A stretch of 64,000 bases of DNA from the NCBI GenBank assembly GCA_014654705.1, contig JACVZY010000020.1, forward strand, positions 1 to 64,000. The letters run 5' to 3'. The translations under genes were made by a program, and so were the position numbers. Below, in pieces: positions 46,090-54,987 of the stretch. The notes beneath the pieces were generated by a model, which did no database searches, was not told where the DNA came from, and saw only the letters and a list, made by a program, of their open reading frames with translations. The stretch is from Ignavibacteria bacterium (GTDB lineage: Bacteria > Bacteroidota > Ignavibacteria > Kapaibacteriales > UBA4661). The stretch's first letter is position 1; each line of letters begins with the position of its first letter.

Positions 46090-47097
46090 ATGAAACGATC
46101 CTTCACCACAACCACTCTGGCGCTTGGCGCAATCATGCTGTGCTTGCTATCAAGCCTTACCACTTCTCAGGCACAACTTTTAGGCAACGAGAAAAAAGCC
46201 GATGTTGCCGCCAAGCATAGCGAACTAACATGGCATTCCATTACCGATGGTCTCAAACTGGCAGCCGAGCAAAAGAAGCCGTTGCTCGTGGACTTTTACA
46301 CAGATTGGTGTAGTTGGTGCAAGGTCATGGACGAAAAAACCTACGCGCACCATGAAGTCGTCAAGACGCTGAAATCCTCATTTGTTCTTGCAAAATTCAA
46401 TCCCGAAAAAGCGCCTGCCTTCGAGTATCAGGGCAAAAAATATACCGGACAAGAGTTTGCAAAACTTATCGGCGTAAGCGGCTACCCGACCACAGCCTTC
46501 CTGAAGCCTGATGGAACAAAGATTGATGCACCCGCCGGGTACATTGAGTTTAGCCGTTTCAATACCATGCTGGATTTCGTGGAAAGTAAAAAGTATGAAA
46601 CCGAAAAAATGCGTCTGGAAGAATATATGCTTCAGCAAGATGTGGAGCGCGACCCGAACAATCCACGCTTTCGTCTGAATCTGGCGCAATACTACATTGA
46701 TTCGGTCAATTACAAAAAGTCGCTTGAAATTTTTCAATACGTCGCCGAAATGGCACCCAAAGACCGCAACGACCTGTTTACGCTTCACAGCGGGCTTGCT
46801 TCCACGCAGTATTTTTTTGTCAAAGACTACAAAAACGCTTCGCAGAATTTTCAAAAATCGCTTGCCTACGCCAGTGAACCCCAGAGCAAGGCACGTGTTT
46901 TTCTGCTGACCGCCTTCGCGGAAGCAGGCGGCAAACAGCCAAAAGCATCGGTGGAGTATCTGGATAAATTCGTCAAACACTGCAAAGAGAATAAGCTCGG
47001 CACCGATGGCGTACGACAGATGCTGGAGAAAGCACCGCAATTAGAGCCGGTGCGGACTTCGCAGGAGTTTCAACAATTCTTGAAAAAGCTCCGCTAA
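46090..47097 (+). CDS. Exported thioredoxin-fold protein with C-terminal TPR region
   Basis: A 335-residue protein with a signal peptide (ends TTSQAQ). A thioredoxin-like domain (~35-165) has the redox motif CSWC in DFYTDWCSWCKVMDEKTY, the cis-proline segment SGYPTTAF, and the lysine-rich KFNPEKAP helix. The C-terminal half (~180-335) is helical and TPR-like (FRLNLAQYYIDSVNYKKSLE). It probably reduces or isomerises disulfides in the periplasm (DsbD/thioredoxin_7-like). The frame is open back to 45895 but the signal peptide sets the start at 46090. A terminator follows. Confidence 0.87.
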   Translation: MKRSFTTTTLALGAIMLCLLSSLTTSQAQLLGNEKKADVAAKHSELTWHSITDGLKLAAEQKKPLLVDFYTDWCSWCKVMDEKTYAHHEVVKTLKSSFVLAKFNPEKAPAFEYQGKKYTGQEFAKLIGVSGYPTTAFLKPDGTKIDAPAGYIEFSRFNTMLDFVESKKYETEKMRLEEYMLQQDVERDPNNPRFRLNLAQYYIDSVNYKKSLEIFQYVAEMAPKDRNDLFTLHSGLASTQYFFVKDYKNASQNFQKSLAYASEPQSKARVFLLTAFAEAGGKQPKASVEYLDKFVKHCKENKLGTDGVRQMLEKAPQLEPVRTSQEFQQFLKKLR

Positions 47098-47142
47098 GGG
47101 AAAAACTACAATAGCTTCGGGCTTATCAACAAAAATGACGTG

Positions 47143-47175
47143 AAAGGTGCACCGTTTCTGTTACGGTGCGCCTTT
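47143..47175 (+). terminator. Hairpin terminator after the thioredoxin-TPR gene
   Basis: A 13-bp stem with one G-U pair (AAAGGTGCACCGT / ACGGTGCGCCTTT), 7-nt loop, followed by TCTTTTT. Strong rho-independent layout. Confidence 0.85.
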
Positions 47176-47260
47176 TCTTTTTAGCTCATCGGGCAAGCAC
47201 GCGCTTGGGATACAAAAATGAATTCTTTTGAATCATAATATGTCTATAAAAAAAAACAAA

Positions 47261-47287
47261 GTCTTGCAAGATACTATCCTGCAAGAC
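47261..47287 (-). terminator. Terminator of the tRNA-Arg gene
   Basis: An 8-bp perfect stem (GTCTTGCA / TGCAAGAC) 13 bp past the tRNA 3' end on the minus strand, followed by a long U-run (complement of the A-rich 47248-47260). Confidence 0.8.
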
Positions 47288-47300
47288 CTTATGTTTTTTG

Positions 47301-47374
47301 TACGCCCGACAGGACTCGAACCTGTTACCCACAGCTTAGAAGGCTGTTGCTCTATCCAGATGAGCTACGGGCGC
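47301..47374 (-). tRNA. tRNA-Arg (anticodon TCT)
   Basis: A complete 74-nt cloverleaf on the minus strand. Acceptor stem GCGCCCG pairs with CGGGCGT (G1-U72), discriminator A. The D-arm contains AGCTCATCTGGATAGAGC; the anticodon stem is ACAGC / GCTGT around loop CTTCTAA, giving TCT, which reads AGA (and AGG). The T-arm has GTTCGAGTCC. CCA is not encoded. It has its own promoter (47395-47425) and terminator. Confidence 0.96.
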
Positions 47375-47394
47375 GGCATCAAAAAGAGCATCCA

Positions 47395-47425
47395 CAAATT
47401 TACGCGGATACGGCTAAAGAAACAA
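47395..47425 (-). promoter_or_regulatory. Bacteroidota-type promoter of tRNA-Arg
   Basis: On the minus strand: TTG (47425-47423), 20-bp spacer, TAAATTTG (47402-47395). A full consensus match about 20 bp upstream of the tRNA 5' end. Confidence 0.8.
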
Positions 47426-47464
47426 GTTTTTTCCGTGTGGTTTGTCTCTGCTCTGAAAATTTTT

Positions 47465-47495
47465 CTTGCAAGAAATTGACTATTACCGTAAATTT
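47465..47495 (+). promoter_or_regulatory. Bacteroidota-type promoter upstream of the SRP RNA
   Basis: TTG at 47465-47467, 20-bp spacer, TAAATTTG at 47488-47495, a full match. The SRP RNA 5' stem begins at 47585, which would leave a leader of roughly 80 nt to be processed, or there is a second, less obvious promoter closer in. It diverges from the tRNA-Arg promoter. Confidence 0.65.
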
Positions 47496-47584
47496 GAAAT
47501 CTGTCTCTGAAAAAATTCAAGACAGTCCTGAAACAAAACAAACGTTCTTCTTATAGATTCTCAAGACGTTTTTCAACGCAAGTC

Positions 47585-47684
47585 TAGGTCAAGTCCCGTA
47601 CGGCTGCGACAAGCCCAACCCCGTCAGGTCCGGAAGGAAGCAGCGGTCAGTTTGCTCTCAGCGCGATACGATCAGCTTGACCTA
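47585..47684 (+). ncRNA. ffs: Signal recognition particle RNA, small bacterial (4.5S) type
   Basis: The ~100-nt RNA scaffold that binds Ffh and drives co-translational targeting. The universally conserved hairpin tip, GTCAGGTCCGGAAGGAAGCA near 47624-47643, is present, and the ends pair (TAGGTCAAG at 47585-47593 with CTTGACCTA at 47676-47684). A run of T follows at 47685-47692 as terminator. The size shows the short type without an Alu domain. Confidence 0.95.
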
Positions 47685-47870
47685 TTTTTTTTGCTCCTCT
47701 CTGCTGTGCGCTGCTTCACATCTGCCTGTTTTTTCGTATCTTGCCTCTTCGTCACATTCTTCGAGTACGCGCCCCGGAGCGCAGCCCGCCCCCACCGCCT
47801 TTGCTCGTGCTGACGTTCACGACGCTTTTACCTTGCTTATCAATCTTGCTTTCAAGCATCATCACACATT

Positions 47871-49610
47871 ATGAAAAAAGAAATCCTTATCAACGCCGCC
47901 TTGAGTGAAATTCGCGTTGCTATTACCGAAAACGGTCGTTTGGCGGAAGTATTCTGGGAACTTCCCGAAAAAGAACGCCACATTGGCAATATCTATCTTG
48001 GGCGCGTCGAACGTATCGTGCAAGGCATGAATGCTGCCTTCGTGGATATTGGTCTCGACCAAGATGCTTTCCTCCACTTCTCCGATGCTGGCGACCTTGA
48101 TGCCGACGACGATGGTGATGCCGATGACGACGATGACGACGATAGCCGCCCCGCTTCCACCAGCGACGATCAGCTTTCCGACGTAGCCGCAATCGCGCTT
48201 CGCAAAAAGTCTAGTCCCCTAGCCGCAGCTAATGCTCAGATGCCTACCTTTTTCACAAGGCGTGTAGGCGAAGTAACCATCAGCCTTGAGGTCGGACAGC
48301 TCGTTATGGTGCAGGTTACGCGCGAGGCATATGGCACAAAGGGCTTGCGCGTTACCACGAAAATTTCTCTTCCAGGACGGTATTTGGTGCTGTTGCCCTT
48401 TAGCGGTTCTATCGGCGTTTCCAAGAAAATTTGGGATTTCCGCGAGCGCAAACGCCTTCGCGCTATGGCAAAGTCTATTTTGCCGGATGATATTGGTTGC
48501 ATCGTCCGTACCGAAGCCGCCGAACACGAGGATGCAACACTGCGTAAAGACCTTCAAGACCTTCTTGCTAAGTGGGAACGTGTGCAAGCGCAAATCAAAT
48601 CTCTCGAAGAGCCTGAACCGATGCTGCTTCACAACGACGTGAGCCTTGCGCGGTCGTTCATCCGCGACCTTCTCACGGCGGATGTGAGTCACGTTGTCGT
48701 GGATTCCAAGCAACTCTATCACGACCTGAAAGAGTATGCAGAATGGGCTGCGCCGCACTTGGCACACAAAGTGAAATGGTATGCCGCCAAAGAGCCTATT
48801 TATGAGGCATTTGGGCTAACGCAAGAAATGGAGCGAGCAACAGCCAAGTCTGTGCCGCTTGTCTATGGTGGGTATTTAGTCTGGGACTACACTGAGGCAA
48901 TGACCGTTGTGGACGTGAATAGCGGGCGCTTTGCTGCCGACCGCGATCAAGAAATCAATGCGCTTCGCACGAACATCGAAGCCGCACGCGAGGTGGCTCG
49001 TCAAATCCGCCTCCGCGATATTGGCGGCATGATTGTGGTGGATTGCATTGACATGACCCAAGAGCAGAACCGCCGCCGTGTGGTAGAAGAACTCTACCGC
49101 GCCACTCGCGCCGACCGCGCACAGGTGACGGTGTATCCCATCACGCAACTTGGTTTGCTCCAAATGACCCGCAAGCGTGTCCGGCAAAATATTCTTCAAG
49201 TAGTTACCGAGCCTTGCCCTACGTGTAGTGGCACAGGTGTTGTTCCGTCGGTCTCGACAGTCGTAAGCGAGATTGAGCGCTGGCTAAAGCGTTTTGCGAC
49301 AACGACACGCTCACTCCAAGCCCCATCTGCTCCGGCAAGCAAAGCCAAATCTGCAGCCGTGAAACCCAAGCCTACGCCTACGGTGCAAGCAAAAGAGCGC
49401 GAAGCAAGTGTTGAACGTGAGTTTACACTCGTGCTGCGGGTACATCCCAGAGTGGCGCAAGAAATTGCCGGCGGCGCGTTCTCAAAGCTCAATCGTCTGA
49501 TGCTGCGCTTCTTTGTGAAAATCCGCCTTGAGCAAGACGAACACTTGCGGCACGAGGAGTTTCATTTCTTCTCGGTGCGCCGGCAGCGCGATATTACGGC
49601 GGAGTATTGA
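47871..49610 (+). CDS. rng: Ribonuclease E/G family endoribonuclease
   Basis: A single-strand-specific, Mg2+-dependent endoribonuclease for rRNA and mRNA processing. In the 579 residues, an N-terminal S1 domain (GNIYLGRVERIVQGMNAAFVDIG) is interrupted at ~75-125 by an acidic Asp-rich insert (up to seven Asp in a row) and a Ser/Ala stretch. The catalytic DNase-I-like domain has the Asp pair D348 (VVDVNSGRF) and D391 (IVVDCIDM); the Zn-link cysteines are C449 and C452 (CPTC). An Ala/Pro/Lys-rich linker precedes the C-terminal domain. It lacks the RNase E degradosome scaffold. It follows the SRP RNA gene by 186 bp. Confidence 0.94.
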   Translation: MKKEILINAALSEIRVAITENGRLAEVFWELPEKERHIGNIYLGRVERIVQGMNAAFVDIGLDQDAFLHFSDAGDLDADDDGDADDDDDDDSRPASTSDDQLSDVAAIALRKKSSPLAAANAQMPTFFTRRVGEVTISLEVGQLVMVQVTREAYGTKGLRVTTKISLPGRYLVLLPFSGSIGVSKKIWDFRERKRLRAMAKSILPDDIGCIVRTEAAEHEDATLRKDLQDLLAKWERVQAQIKSLEEPEPMLLHNDVSLARSFIRDLLTADVSHVVVDSKQLYHDLKEYAEWAAPHLAHKVKWYAAKEPIYEAFGLTQEMERATAKSVPLVYGGYLVWDYTEAMTVVDVNSGRFAADRDQEINALRTNIEAAREVARQIRLRDIGGMIVVDCIDMTQEQNRRRVVEELYRATRADRAQVTVYPITQLGLLQMTRKRVRQNILQVVTEPCPTCSGTGVVPSVSTVVSEIERWLKRFATTTRSLQAPSAPASKAKSAAVKPKPTPTVQAKEREASVEREFTLVLRVHPRVAQEIAGGAFSKLNRLMLRFFVKIRLEQDEHLRHEEFHFFSVRRQRDITAEY

Positions 49611-49763
49611 AGGAAGTTTTGAGTTTTGAATGCGGTAGAATGGTGAACAGGCGATATTGGAGTTGGTTCTCGTTGGATGTAGCTGAAATGCTTTATTCTC
49701 TCAATCAGGCAAGGAATAGTTTGTCAATCAGCACACCACCGCACAGTGCTGACGGATGCGCTG

Positions 49764-50204
49764 TCACCGCACAAGCGTCGTTTCCAGCATATATTCATCG
49801 TCCACAGCCATTTTGATTGGGTCGGCGTTGATAGAGCGCGGGTAGCCATAGACAGAATCATAGCGCACCTCTACCGTTGCATCGGAGCGACTTTGCAGAG
49901 CGCGAATGTTCTCAAACATTTTCTCAATGCTTGTGCCGAAAGCAGTACTGACGGCGCTCCCAACCGCATCGCGTGCAGAAACAACGCTGCCGCCGCTATC
50001 TATCTGGAGTGTAAGCGGATACTTTAGGGGAATACAGAAGCAGGAGCGCTGCTGCGTAAGGGTATATTTCGTCAGCTTGTACGCTTTCCACCGTGCTTCT
50101 GCGTCGGCGACGTTTGTGAAAGAGCGCGGCGTGAGGATATTGTCATCAGCACAAGAATATGCGCAAAAAACAACGCTGAAGACGAGTAATAAGCGGATTT
50201 TCAT
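49764..50204 (-). CDS. Predicted small lipoprotein, DUF6174-like
   Basis: A 146-residue exported protein. The signal (MKIRLLLVFSVVFCAYSC) ends in a lipobox-like AYSC. The mature domain resembles DUF6174: W..YKLTKYTLTQQRSCFC followed by a LQIDSGGSVVSARDA strand and a C-terminal EVRYDSVYGYPRSINADP strand. Function unknown; the family is often found as small envelope lipoproteins. The ATG at 50204 is preferred over 50228 because the signal starts there. Confidence 0.7.
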   Translation of the reverse strand: MKIRLLLVFSVVFCAYSCADDNILTPRSFTNVADAEARWKAYKLTKYTLTQQRSCFCIPLKYPLTLQIDSGGSVVSARDAVGSAVSTAFGTSIEKMFENIRALQSRSDATVEVRYDSVYGYPRSINADPIKMAVDDEYMLETTLVR

Positions 50205-50306
50205 GGTTGTTGGGGAGAGGTGAAGCAAAACAGTGATTGTCGCAGAGCAACTCTACGGAAGAGGCACATCGGGCGAAAAAGTCACATTCTTCTCGGTCGA
50301 AAACAC

Positions 50307-50342
50307 AACAGGCTGTTCTCACGATTAGGAAAACAGCCTGTT
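50307..50342 (-). terminator. Hairpin terminator after the acyl-CoA carboxylase gene
   Basis: An 11-bp perfect stem (AACAGGCTGTT / AACAGCCTGTT) with a 14-nt loop, 38 bp past the minus-strand stop at 50381. TTTTTT follows on the plus side and GTGTTTTC on the minus side. Confidence 0.7.
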
Positions 50343-50380
50343 TTTTGTTGAATTGTCACCTGCACGGTGCATCATATCTG

Positions 50381-52045
50381 CTATACCTGAACGACACCGG
50401 CTTTCCATTCGGGAAATTCGTCGTTGTGCGCGGCAGAAGCAAGCGCACGGGAAATCACGCCCCGCATAGCAGTCGGCGGAATAATGCCATCCACCCACAA
50501 CCGTGCTGCGGCATAGATGGGGTGCATCGTTTCGTCGTATTTGTCTTGGATTTCTTTCAGCATTTGGGCTTGGTCGGTATCGGAAAGTTTTTTGCCTTGC
50601 TTCTCCAGCGATGCAATCTTAATCGTCAGAAGTGTCTTCGATGCTTGTGCGCCGCCCATGACGGCAATTTTGGATGTAGGGAGACTGAAGATAAATCGTG
50701 GGTCGTATGCTTTGCCACACATAGCGTAGTTGCCTGCTCCGTAGCTGTTACCCATGATAAAAGTCAACTTAGGAACGATAGAATTTGCCACAGCATTCAC
50801 CATTTTTGCCCCATCTTTGATAATTCCGCCTTGCTCGGCTCGTGTTCCCACGATAAAACCCGTTACATCTTGCAGAAAAACAAGCGGAATCTTACGCTGA
50901 TTACAATTCATAATGAACCGAGCCGCTTTATCTGCACTTTCGGAATAAATCACGCCACCCACCTGAAGTTCGCCCTTGCCGTTTTTGACAATGGCGCGTT
51001 GGTTCGCCACAATACCGACTGCCCAGCCGTCCACGCGCCCGTAGCCGCAGAGAATCGTCTTGCCGTAGTCGGCTTTGTACTCTTCAAAAGCAGAATCGTC
51101 CAGAATCCTTGCCAATACTTGGTAGGTGTCGTATGGCTTTGCGCGGTCGCTTGGAATAATACCCCAGAGGTCTTCGGCATCGAACTTTGGCGGCAGGGGC
51201 GTTTCGCGTGAAAAGACGTTTTTAATACCTTTTTCTGGCGAAAATTTCTCCACAAGCGAGCGAATAACAGCAATACATTCTTCGTCATTTTTGACTTTGT
51301 AGTCAATCACACCGCTCACGCTTGCGTGCATGACTGCGCCCCCAAGTGGTTCAATCGTCGTTTTTTCGCCAATCGCAGCTTCCACGAGTGCAGGTCCGGC
51401 AAGGAAAAGGCTGCCTTGTCCCTCCACAATAAGCGCCTCGTCGCTCATTATCGGCAGATATGCGCCACCAGCCACGCAGGGACCCATAATTGCGGCAATC
51501 TGCGGCACGCCAAGCGCTGAGAGTTGGGCATTATTGCGGAATTGCCGCCCGAAGTGTTCTTTGTCTGGGAAAATTTCGTCTTGCATCGGCAGAAATACGC
51601 CTGCCGAATCCACAAGGTAAATGATCGGAAGGCGATTTTCCAGCGCAATTTCTTGAGCACGAAGATTTTTTTTCGCCGTCATCGGAAACCATGCGCCGGC
51701 TTTGACCGTTGCGTCGTTGGAGACAATCACGCACTCGCGTCCATGAATAACGCCTATTCCCGTTACCACACCCGCAGACGCTGCTCCGCCTTGCTCGGCA
51801 TACATCCCGTCGGCGGCGAACAAGCCAATTTCGAGAAAATAGGAATCCGCATCTACAAGCGCATAAATACGCTCGCGGGCAGTGAGTCTGCCTTTGGCTT
51901 TGTGTTTTTCCAGCGCTGCCTTGCCGCCGCCTTGTTTGATGCGGTCTCCACGTCCTTCTATGGTGCGCCAGAGTTGTTTGTTCGCATCAGCAATTTGCTC
52001 GAATGATAAATCGCGTGTTGGCTCAGAACCAAGTGTTGTAGGCAT
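50381..52045 (-). CDS. Acyl-CoA carboxylase carboxyltransferase (beta) subunit, methylcrotonyl-CoA-carboxylase-like
   Basis: A 554-residue biotin-dependent carboxyltransferase with tandem crotonase folds. Segments closest to methylcrotonyl-CoA carboxylase beta: LVDSAGVFLPMQDEIFPD, HFGRQFRNNAQLSALG, GPCVAGGAYLPIMSDEA, LAGPALVEAAIGE, and C-terminal RAEQGGIIKDGAKMVNAVAN and NSYGAGNYAMCGKAYDP. It could also act on propionyl- or geranyl-CoA. The biotin-carboxylase/carrier subunit is not in the window. The serine hydrolase gene ends 45 bp upstream on the same strand. Confidence 0.9.
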   Translation of the reverse strand: MPTTLGSEPTRDLSFEQIADANKQLWRTIEGRGDRIKQGGGKAALEKHKAKGRLTARERIYALVDADSYFLEIGLFAADGMYAEQGGAASAGVVTGIGVIHGRECVIVSNDATVKAGAWFPMTAKKNLRAQEIALENRLPIIYLVDSAGVFLPMQDEIFPDKEHFGRQFRNNAQLSALGVPQIAAIMGPCVAGGAYLPIMSDEALIVEGQGSLFLAGPALVEAAIGEKTTIEPLGGAVMHASVSGVIDYKVKNDEECIAVIRSLVEKFSPEKGIKNVFSRETPLPPKFDAEDLWGIIPSDRAKPYDTYQVLARILDDSAFEEYKADYGKTILCGYGRVDGWAVGIVANQRAIVKNGKGELQVGGVIYSESADKAARFIMNCNQRKIPLVFLQDVTGFIVGTRAEQGGIIKDGAKMVNAVANSIVPKLTFIMGNSYGAGNYAMCGKAYDPRFIFSLPTSKIAVMGGAQASKTLLTIKIASLEKQGKKLSDTDQAQMLKEIQDKYDETMHPIYAAARLWVDGIIPPTAMRGVISRALASAAHNDEFPEWKAGVVQV

Positions 52046-52090
52046 AATCCAGAAAAAAGGTTACGTGATTGAAAAAGATGTTGGTCGTTG

Positions 52091-53404
52091 TTACCGCTTC
52101 TGCTCCGAAAGCGGCTGGAAGGATTGATATTTCGCAAACTTTGCCAGATTGGGCTTATGTGCTCGCTTGCGCTCAGATTCGTATTTGTAGAGCAACTGTC
52201 CTAAATTGCCCAAAAATGGGAAACTCACGGTTTCGTACTCATATTTTTCGTCGTTAAAAATATCATCGTCATTGGCAAGAATGACCGCCGAGACAAAAAA
52301 CTCAATGTTCTTCTTGAAATCCACCACGTAAGCATTCTCCAGCATATAGCCATAGGCATCGCCGACTTTGTTGAAGACGCGAATGTGTTTTGGCATTGGT
52401 TCTTTGGAATTACCAAACATTGCGAACTTCACGTAGCGGTCGTAGTATTCCGTCGTATCATATTTTGGGAAGCGGCTTTCGCGAGGAAACTTTGCCATCG
52501 AACTGTACACAAGGTCGTAGTCCTCGGGCGTAAGCCCAAAGCGCTCATTTGCCGGAATCGCTTCAGGAAATAGCACTGCTCGCAAAATACGCTGCAAGGT
52601 CTCCAGCGAAATATAGTTCGACGGAGTAAAGTCTATCGGCTCCTTCACCAACGCACCGCGCCGAATCACGCCTGTGCCCTGCTTCAGTCCGTTCAGCGCA
52701 AAGTGATATTCCATGCTGGGTGAACTTGCTTTTTGCGAGTAAAGTACACGCTTACCGCTTGGGTCGTAGATAGCAAGCGGGTTCATGTAGCTGTCCTGCT
52801 CAGGCGTGGCGCCAATGCCAAGACGACGATTGATTTTGGCTTCGGTATAGCCTTTGCGGTGCAACGCAGCATTGAGCGTGTCGGGCGTGATGAACTCCAG
52901 CAAACGGTTATGCGCATCGTTATCGCTCACGAGAAAAATTTTCTTCACGTAATGCGCCACGCTTGCGTTGCCGTCGGCGGACGAGGAGTCATGCGTTACA
53001 GCAGAAGATTGGTCGGAGCGCGTACTATCTATGCGCATCGGTAAATACTTGTTCCTGAAGCCCAGCCGATTCATTTTCTCTAATGCCAACAGCGCCGTTG
53101 GGAGCTTGGTGGTGCTTGCAGGATAGAAGTATTCGTGCGGGTCGAGATGGAATGAAAACGAGCGAAACGTCGGGCGATTCCGCTTGTCCCGCTCAATCTG
53201 CGTATAGAGAATTTGAAGGCGATTTTTTGCAAGATTACTCAGCACCGCACCAAATTTCTCCGGCTGCGTACGCATAAGGCTGTCAAGAAGGGTCGTATCT
53301 TTCGGAATAGACTTCGTTATTGGTGGAGCGCTTTCCTGAGCAAACAAGGGACTTGCCGCACCCACACAATAAAGTGCAGCAAGAATACATACAAAAGTCT
53401 TCAT
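52091..53404 (-). CDS. Exported class A beta-lactamase-fold serine hydrolase
   Basis: A 437-residue secreted protein with signal peptide (ends SPLFAQ). Active-site motifs of the class A beta-lactamase/DD-peptidase superfamily: S97-T-T-K100 (SxxK), S160-D-N162 (SDN), and K346-V-G348 in place of KTG. It is much longer than a class A beta-lactamase (~260 mature residues), with an N-terminal extension and long inserts. It may be a peptidase/transpeptidase-like or other hydrolase; beta-lactamase activity cannot be assumed. Lies between serS and the carboxylase gene, same strand. Confidence 0.8.
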   Translation of the reverse strand: MKTFVCILAALYCVGAASPLFAQESAPPITKSIPKDTTLLDSLMRTQPEKFGAVLSNLAKNRLQILYTQIERDKRNRPTFRSFSFHLDPHEYFYPASTTKLPTALLALEKMNRLGFRNKYLPMRIDSTRSDQSSAVTHDSSSADGNASVAHYVKKIFLVSDNDAHNRLLEFITPDTLNAALHRKGYTEAKINRRLGIGATPEQDSYMNPLAIYDPSGKRVLYSQKASSPSMEYHFALNGLKQGTGVIRRGALVKEPIDFTPSNYISLETLQRILRAVLFPEAIPANERFGLTPEDYDLVYSSMAKFPRESRFPKYDTTEYYDRYVKFAMFGNSKEPMPKHIRVFNKVGDAYGYMLENAYVVDFKKNIEFFVSAVILANDDDIFNDEKYEYETVSFPFLGNLGQLLYKYESERKRAHKPNLAKFAKYQSFQPLSEQKR

Positions 53405-53548
53405 GATGGTTGAAAGTCTTGATACAATCACGATTCACATTCAAATAATGCTGATTTTTGTGTTGAAGCCTCTACAGTGCCTGCTTCGGTAAGCCATTCG
53501 ATTGTTACGCTCAACACTCAAAATCCAACACTTAAAACTGCCCCAATT

Positions 53549-54826
53549 CTACCCAATCCACTCAAAGCCACAATACGAGCGAAGCGGCTCGGGGATATGA
53601 ATGCGCCCATCTTCGGTTTGGTAGTGTTCCAAAAGCGCGACCATCAGGCGCGGCGTTGCCAAGCCGCTTCCATTCAGCGTATGGACGAACTCCGGTTTTG
53701 CACCATGTTCGGGGCGGAAGCGGATGTTTGCGCGACGTGCTTGGAAGTCCTCAAAATTGGAGCAGCTAGACACTTCGAGCCATTTTTGTTCCGCAGGCGA
53801 CCACACTTCGAGGTCGTAGGTTTTTGCGCTGGAAAAGCCCGTGTCACCGTCGCAAAGCAGAATTGTTCTATACGGTATGCCCAACACTTCCAAGATGCCT
53901 TCTGCATCGCGGACAAGCGTTTCAAGTTCATTGTAGGAATCCTCAGGTCTGACGAATTTCACCATTTCAATTTTGTTGAACTGATGTAAGCGCAGGAAGC
54001 CGCGTGTGTCCTTGCCGTAGCTGCCCGCTTCACGACGAAAACACGCCGAGTAGGCACAATGCTTAATCGGTAGGTCTGTTCCCGTTAGAATATCGTCGCG
54101 GTAGATATTGGTGATTGGTACTTCTGCCGTTGGGATGAGATAGAGTTCATCGTCAGTGCAGGCATACATATCGTCGGCGAACTTGGGCAACTGCCCAGTG
54201 CCGCGCATCGATGTGGCATTGACAAGGAACGGCACAAATACTTCGGTGTAACCGTTTTCTTCAGTATGTCGGTCGAGCATAAAATTGAGCAATGCCCGTT
54301 CCAAACGTGCACCTTTGCCGATGTAAAGCGGAAAGCCGCTCCCGGAGATCTTTGCACCGCGCTCAAAATCAACGATTGCGAGGTCTTTGGCAAGCGTAGC
54401 ATGGTCTTTGCGGAAACCGCGCTCTGCTTCGCAAGCATTTACGCCATCTTTGCGTCGTATTTCTACGTTGCCCGTAGCATCTTTGCCGTGCGGAACGCTT
54501 TCGTGCGAAACATTGGGGACATAAAGTGCAATATGTTCCATTTGCTCTTCCACGCCGCGTAATTCCTCGTCGAGTTGCTTGATGGTGTCCGAAACGGTCT
54601 TCATTTCAGCGATAAGCGCATCCGCATTTTCTTTTGCTTTTTTCAGACGAGCAATTTCGTCGGAAACGTTGTTGCGCGTTGCTTTCAGGTCTTGTGCTTC
54701 TTGTATGATGGCACGCCGACGCTCATCCATTTTGACAAAACCGTGAATGTCCGGCTGCGCGTGCTTGGCGTGGGAGTTCTGGATAACTCGCTCAGTATTG
54801 TCGCGGATAAATTTTGTATCGAGCAT
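53549..54826 (-). CDS. serS: Seryl-tRNA synthetase
   Basis: Charges tRNA-Ser. The 425-residue class II synthetase has an N-terminal helical coiled-coil arm (~30-105), motif 2 (FRREAGSYGKDTRGFLRLHQF) and motif 3 (NGSGLATPRLMVALLEHYQ). I start at 54826 (MLDTKFIRDNTERV); 18 upstream in-frame residues have no homology. The carboxy end YCGFEWIG is typical. Confidence 0.96.
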   Translation of the reverse strand: MLDTKFIRDNTERVIQNSHAKHAQPDIHGFVKMDERRRAIIQEAQDLKATRNNVSDEIARLKKAKENADALIAEMKTVSDTIKQLDEELRGVEEQMEHIALYVPNVSHESVPHGKDATGNVEIRRKDGVNACEAERGFRKDHATLAKDLAIVDFERGAKISGSGFPLYIGKGARLERALLNFMLDRHTEENGYTEVFVPFLVNATSMRGTGQLPKFADDMYACTDDELYLIPTAEVPITNIYRDDILTGTDLPIKHCAYSACFRREAGSYGKDTRGFLRLHQFNKIEMVKFVRPEDSYNELETLVRDAEGILEVLGIPYRTILLCDGDTGFSSAKTYDLEVWSPAEQKWLEVSSCSNFEDFQARRANIRFRPEHGAKPEFVHTLNGSGLATPRLMVALLEHYQTEDGRIHIPEPLRSYCGFEWIG

Positions 54827-54923
54827 AATGCGAGGTAGAAATAATTCGAGTAGAAAATGACGAAATGACGGCGCTTTCAACGCCGACTATCAAAAAACAT
54901 TTGGTAAAAATGGTACAAAACAA

Positions 54924-54960
54924 TGCCGCGAATTTGCAGAAATTTTGCGAATTCGCGGCA
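54924..54960 (-). terminator. Hairpin terminator after dnaA
   Basis: An 11-bp perfect stem (TGCCGCGAATT / AATTCGCGGCA), 15-nt loop, 27 bp past the dnaA stop; TTGTTTTGT follows on the minus strand. Confidence 0.8.
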
Positions 54961-54987
54961 TAAAATCTCACATCCGATAGCGAGTCG

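Noticed and set aside
48103-48160. GAT/GAC tract considered as a CRISPR or tandem-repeat element
   Set aside because: It stays in frame in the RNase E/G gene and encodes an Asp-rich loop; no spacers or repeat periodicity beyond the codon are present.
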